Below are positions 47,416 to 49,849 of a DNA stretch of 49,849 bases, piece after piece. The notes below the pieces were generated by a model that made no database searches, was not told the origin of the DNA, and saw nothing but the letters and a program-made list of their open reading frames with translations. Source of the stretch: Sedimentisphaerales bacterium (lineage in GTDB: Bacteria > Planctomycetota > Phycisphaerae > Sedimentisphaerales > SG8-4); NCBI GenBank assembly GCA_016928975.1, contig JAFGJR010000055.1, positions 1 through 49,849 of the forward strand, read 5' to 3'. The stretch's first letter is position 1, and each line of letters starts with the position of its first letter. The translations under genes were made by a program, and so were the position numbers.

Positions 47416-47975
47416 TCTCTCGGTTCCACCCCTCTGAGCAAGTACGGCTGGTCCGCCGGGACCCGCTTGAATGCGCCGGAAGGACAGGCGGCGGCAATCG
47501 CACATTCGTTGCAATTCTTGCACCGGTCGTGACGCACCTGGAGAAAGAGCGACCCGTTGCCGAAGGCGGCACAGCCCTTGACACACTTGCCGCAGCCGTT
47601 GCACAGTGACTCATCGATCGTGTACTCGTAGTAAGGGTCCTCGACGTAGGTCCGCTGGATCGCCCCCGTGGGACACAAAGCATTCTCGGCGCTGGTGTCC
47701 AAGGCCGTAGGCTCCGGGACCAGGTACCCGGTGCACAGATCGCAATACCCGCAGAGGGCATATGCCTGCACGCACTTGACCGCTGACGGTTCCAGAACGC
47801 AGTACGTAGCGCAGTTGCCGCACTGGATACAGAGGTCCGGGTCGATCTGCCAGACGGTGTTGTCGCGGTTGTTCCTGGCGGCGGTCAGGCCGGCGGCGGC
47901 GCCCAGCCCGCCGAGGCAGGCGCCCCACAGGCCCTCCCGCAAAAACTTCCGCCGATTCATGCTGTTATCTGCCAT
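47412..47975 (-). CDS. Tat-exported polyferredoxin (four Fe-S motifs)
   Basis: 187 residues with a twin-arginine signal (MNRRKFLREG, then an Ala/Gly core). Four Cys motifs: C49/52/55/59; C75/78/81 with C101-P; C125/128/131/135; C152/155/158 with C164-P. The pattern resembles the four-cluster electron-carrying subunits of molybdo-enzymes and NapG/DmsB/NrfC-type proteins. Here no catalytic subunit is adjacent, and it is followed by a membrane polyferredoxin as NapG is by NapH. Its start overlaps the end of the small 4-Cys gene by 11 bp and its stop overlaps the next ATG, so it lies in one coupled operon. Confidence 0.92.
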   Translation of the reverse strand: MADNSMNRRKFLREGLWGACLGGLGAAAGLTAARNNRDNTVWQIDPDLCIQCGNCATYCVLEPSAVKCVQAYALCGYCDLCTGYLVPEPTALDTSAENALCPTGAIQRTYVEDPYYEYTIDESLCNGCGKCVKGCAAFGNGSLFLQVRHDRCKNCNECAIAAACPSGAFKRVPADQPYLLRGVEPRE

Positions 47976-48201
47976 TGTGAGTCCTCACCCGCGCGACCCT
48001 GACGGATCGCGCACGGGGCAAGCCGCAGTCCTCGAAAACCGCGCACCCCGCGCACACTCCACGGCTGATGCACTTGCCTTCTCGCAAGAACCGGCGCCGC
48101 TTCACGACGACAACGCCGCCGGCGACTCCCACCAGCGCCAAGCTCACATTGCGGAGGACGCCGCGAAAGAACTGTCTGCGACCCGGTAAAGGCTCGTTCA
48201 T
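47965..48201 (-). CDS. Small Tat-signal protein with four cysteines
   Basis: 78 residues. The N-terminus GRRQFFRG plus a hydrophobic run (LALVGVAGGVVVV) is a twin-arginine-like signal or anchor. The remainder holds four Cys (C44, C50, C53, C59) in the spacing C-x5-C-x2-C-x5-C followed by GLPRA, enough for one Fe-S or zinc site. Its overlaps with both neighbours (4 bp with the NHL gene, 11 bp with the polyferredoxin) argue it is real despite its size. I recognise the C-x2-C-x5-CGLP pattern as recurring next to NHL and 4Fe-4S genes in planctomycetes, but know no described function. Confidence 0.8.
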   Translation of the reverse strand: MNEPLPGRRQFFRGVLRNVSLALVGVAGGVVVVKRRRFLREGKCISRGVCAGCAVFEDCGLPRARSVRVARVRTHNGR

Positions 48202-49241
48202 TGTCTCGCATCCTTCCTGTTGAAGACGCTGATCACATTGTCGATCGGATCGAGGACGTATACGCGGCCATCGGCGCCGGCGGCCACGTCGAAGGCGGGC
48301 CCCTGGCCCTCTTCGGGCCTGTCATAGACCCGAGGTTGCACTCCTCCCGTCAGTTGTTCCGGACTGGCGACCACGCCCACGAAGCCGCCGTCACTGTTGT
48401 AGATTTTCACCCTCACCAGACCCTTCTCGCTGGTGACAAAACCACCATCCGGCAGCAGCGCGAAACTCACGGGGTTACAGCAGCCGCAAAAACCCTGAAT
48501 CTTGACGGAGCGCTCGCCCCACCAGAATTCCAGATCGCCGTCTTGCGTGTATGCCTCGATCCGATTCCGGCCGGGGTTGACGACGCGAAGCAGACCCTCG
48601 CGGGAAACCGCCAGGTCGAAATGAGGGCTGGGTACGATGAAGCCCGGAACGTTCCTGTCCGGGTCCTTCTCGCCGATGTGACCGACGAGTGCGCCGGCGG
48701 TATCGTAGCGCAGCACGATGCGATGGCCGGCATCCGCGACGAAGATGCTGTCCTCGTGGCGAGCGATGCTCGTTAGAAACGCTTCATCGCCGAGGCCATC
48801 CCACGACGCGATGCTCTGGCCTTCGGCATTGAGGACCTCGACGTGGTCCTTCAGGCCGACATAGATACCACCGTCCTGCGCAACAGTCAGACACTGCGGC
48901 TCGCCCGACAGCTCGATCGCCCGCTCGAAGCCAACAGCATTGTTGAACACGCGGATGGCCCGGTCCCCGGCGACATAAAGGCGACCACTCGAATCCAGAG
49001 CAATGGCGCGCGACTGCGTGAAGCCGGCGCCGACCGGCGGGCCCACCTGGGTGTAGAGGATAAGATTGGGATCGACCCTGGCCAGCTCGCTCAGGTCGTA
49101 CGCGAACGCGTCGCTGAGCCCGCTGCCCTTCTCACCCGACGCGTCGAACCGCAGAACGGCGACGACGGCCATCGCGATCGCCGCGACAACAATCACGGCG
49201 ACCGCCCACCGGGTGTCCCTCTTGCCCAGACTTCTCTGCAC
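48198..49241 (-). CDS. Membrane-anchored NHL-repeat beta-propeller protein
   Basis: 347 residues from a GTG start (AGGA ~8 nt upstream). One TM near the N-terminus (~13-31), then NHL-type blades (ALDSSGRLYVAG, LLRVVNPGRNRIEAYTQDG). A compact Cys motif FCGCCNP (C252, C254, C255) suits a metal or Fe-S site. NHL propellers bind proteins or peptides and sometimes metal. The downstream overlap (ATGA at 48198-48201) joins it to the small 4-Cys gene, so it belongs to the electron-transfer operon. No CxxCH heme motif. Confidence 0.85.
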   Translation of the reverse strand: MQRSLGKRDTRWAVAVIVVAAIAMAVVAVLRFDASGEKGSGLSDAFAYDLSELARVDPNLILYTQVGPPVGAGFTQSRAIALDSSGRLYVAGDRAIRVFNNAVGFERAIELSGEPQCLTVAQDGGIYVGLKDHVEVLNAEGQSIASWDGLGDEAFLTSIARHEDSIFVADAGHRIVLRYDTAGALVGHIGEKDPDRNVPGFIVPSPHFDLAVSREGLLRVVNPGRNRIEAYTQDGDLEFWWGERSVKIQGFCGCCNPVSFALLPDGGFVTSEKGLVRVKIYNSDGGFVGVVASPEQLTGGVQPRVYDRPEEGQGPAFDVAAGADGRVYVLDPIDNVISVFNRKDARQ

Positions 49242-49322
49242 GATTCTATCCTATACCCTTATATGACAACCATTTACGGGAAGTCCATCCTAACAGACCG
49301 GTGAGGCTTCATCAACGCTCTA

Positions 49323-49849
49323 TTACCGGCCGATGTCCAGGCACATCATGTGCGTCAGATCACGCACGATCAGTCTGTCCGAGGCGACCGCCATCGGCCC
49401 CCACGTTTCGAGTCCATCCATGATCTTGGCCCGCGCCAATGGCGTGTAGCCGGAAGAGCTGGGCTCGATGAGCGTCAGCAGGCCCGAATCGTCGAGGATG
49501 TAGAGGAGGCCATCGGCGATCACGTGCGGGCCGTAGCCGAACCGGTTGGCGGTCGTGCTGCCCCAGACGACGTTGCCTTCCAGATCCAGGCAAATCAACT
49601 GCTTGTCCATGCCAACGCCGTAGATATAGCCGTTGTACAGGATCGGCGTCTGCTGCATCGTGCCAAACACATCTGTGGCATGCTTGAATTCCATCCGCGC
49701 GACGATCTTGCCGTCACTTTCCGCCAGGCGGAGCATCGCACACCCATAGTCATACTGGCCATAACCGGCCGTCAGGAAGATCCGATCGTCCCCCACCACG
49801 ATCGGCACAGGCACATTGGTCCGCACCTTCCACTCCTGCGTCTTCCACA
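49323..49849 (-). CDS. PQQ-like beta-propeller protein (partial, right edge)
   Basis: At least 175 codons, still open at the right edge. The visible end of the protein has propeller blades (LICLDLEGNVVWGST, LLYILDDSGLLTLIE) and closes with LTHMMCLDIGR, very like the ends of the other planctomycete PQQ-like proteins here. A GTG at 49826 is only an internal Val, since the frame continues upstream off the window. It lies 81 bp before the NHL gene on the same strand and may be a further member of that operon. Confidence 0.85.
   Translation of the reverse strand, partial: WKTQEWKVRTNVPVPIVVGDDRIFLTAGYGQYDYGCAMLRLAESDGKIVARMEFKHATDVFGTMQQTPILYNGYIYGVGMDKQLICLDLEGNVVWGSTTANRFGYGPHVIADGLLYILDDSGLLTLIEPSSSGYTPLARAKIMDGLETWGPMAVASDRLIVRDLTHMMCLDIGR

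Noticed and set aside
40443..49849. Multiheme cytochrome or hydrogenase in the electron-transfer operon
   Set aside because: No CxxCH motif and no NiFe or FeFe active-site motifs were found in any product.

Overview
The window looks like a piece of a chromosome from an anaerobic, polysaccharide-degrading planctomycete (Planctomycetota, probably Phycisphaerae/Sedimentisphaerales). This is inferred from gene style, not from a marker gene. The signs are BamB/PQQ-like propellers opening with the DWPQWRGPN-type signature, a type II pseudopilin with the H-X9-DG motif, Tat-exported Gfo/Idh/MocA oxidoreductases, LamG/F5-8C/FG-GAP secreted proteins, HEAT-repeat fusions, many glycoside hydrolases and frequent GTG/TTG starts. 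The DNA is GC-rich, so many real genes carry long antisense open frames that I treat as shadows.

Left part (1-12.2 kb). A partial membrane spermidine-synthase-like protein with TPRs runs off the left edge, followed by a lone pseudopilin. Then comes a glycogen/alpha-glucan block: a decayed maltokinase (TreS-Mak type) remnant, glgB, and on the other strand malQ with a GH57/DUF3536 protein. A divergent GH78 alpha-L-rhamnosidase-like gene follows. From 12.2 to 18.6 kb a leftward three-gene operon encodes a Gfo/Idh/MocA oxidoreductase, a very large HEAT/jelly-roll/FG-GAP secreted protein and a GH4 glycosidase. From 18.7 to 23.6 kb an H-X9-DG pseudopilin and a 989-residue LamG/discoidin protein are transcribed away from a PAS-AraC regulator that probably controls them.

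Middle (23.6-30.5 kb). This holds tex, a secreted ceramidase-like hydrolase, an orphan one-TM protein in a repeat-rich stretch, a GH5 cellulase-type enzyme and a tRNA-Gly(CCC). The tRNA and GH5 promoters are readable. Short hairpin repeats and a 98-bp MITE-like element mark this as the most plastic part of the window.

Right part (30.5-49.8 kb). A CusCBA-type heavy-metal efflux operon (RND pump, adaptor, YHS lipoprotein, outer-membrane factor) has a perfect 8-4-8 dyad upstream of the YHS gene. Two PQQ-like propeller proteins and a Tat-exported FMN-reductase-like flavoprotein follow. The last 9.4 kb is a tightly coupled leftward operon and the most interesting object here: PQQ-like propeller, NHL propeller, small Tat 4-Cys protein, Tat polyferredoxin with four Fe-S motifs, NapH/NosR-like membrane Fe-S protein, membrane-anchored propeller, fused NuoE-NuoF and an Fe-S/FAD oxidoreductase lacking its NAD(P)-binding lobe. 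Predicted localisations line up as a periplasm-to-NAD(H) electron conduit with no cytochrome, no hydrogenase and no other complex I subunits. Its substrate and direction cannot be told from sequence.
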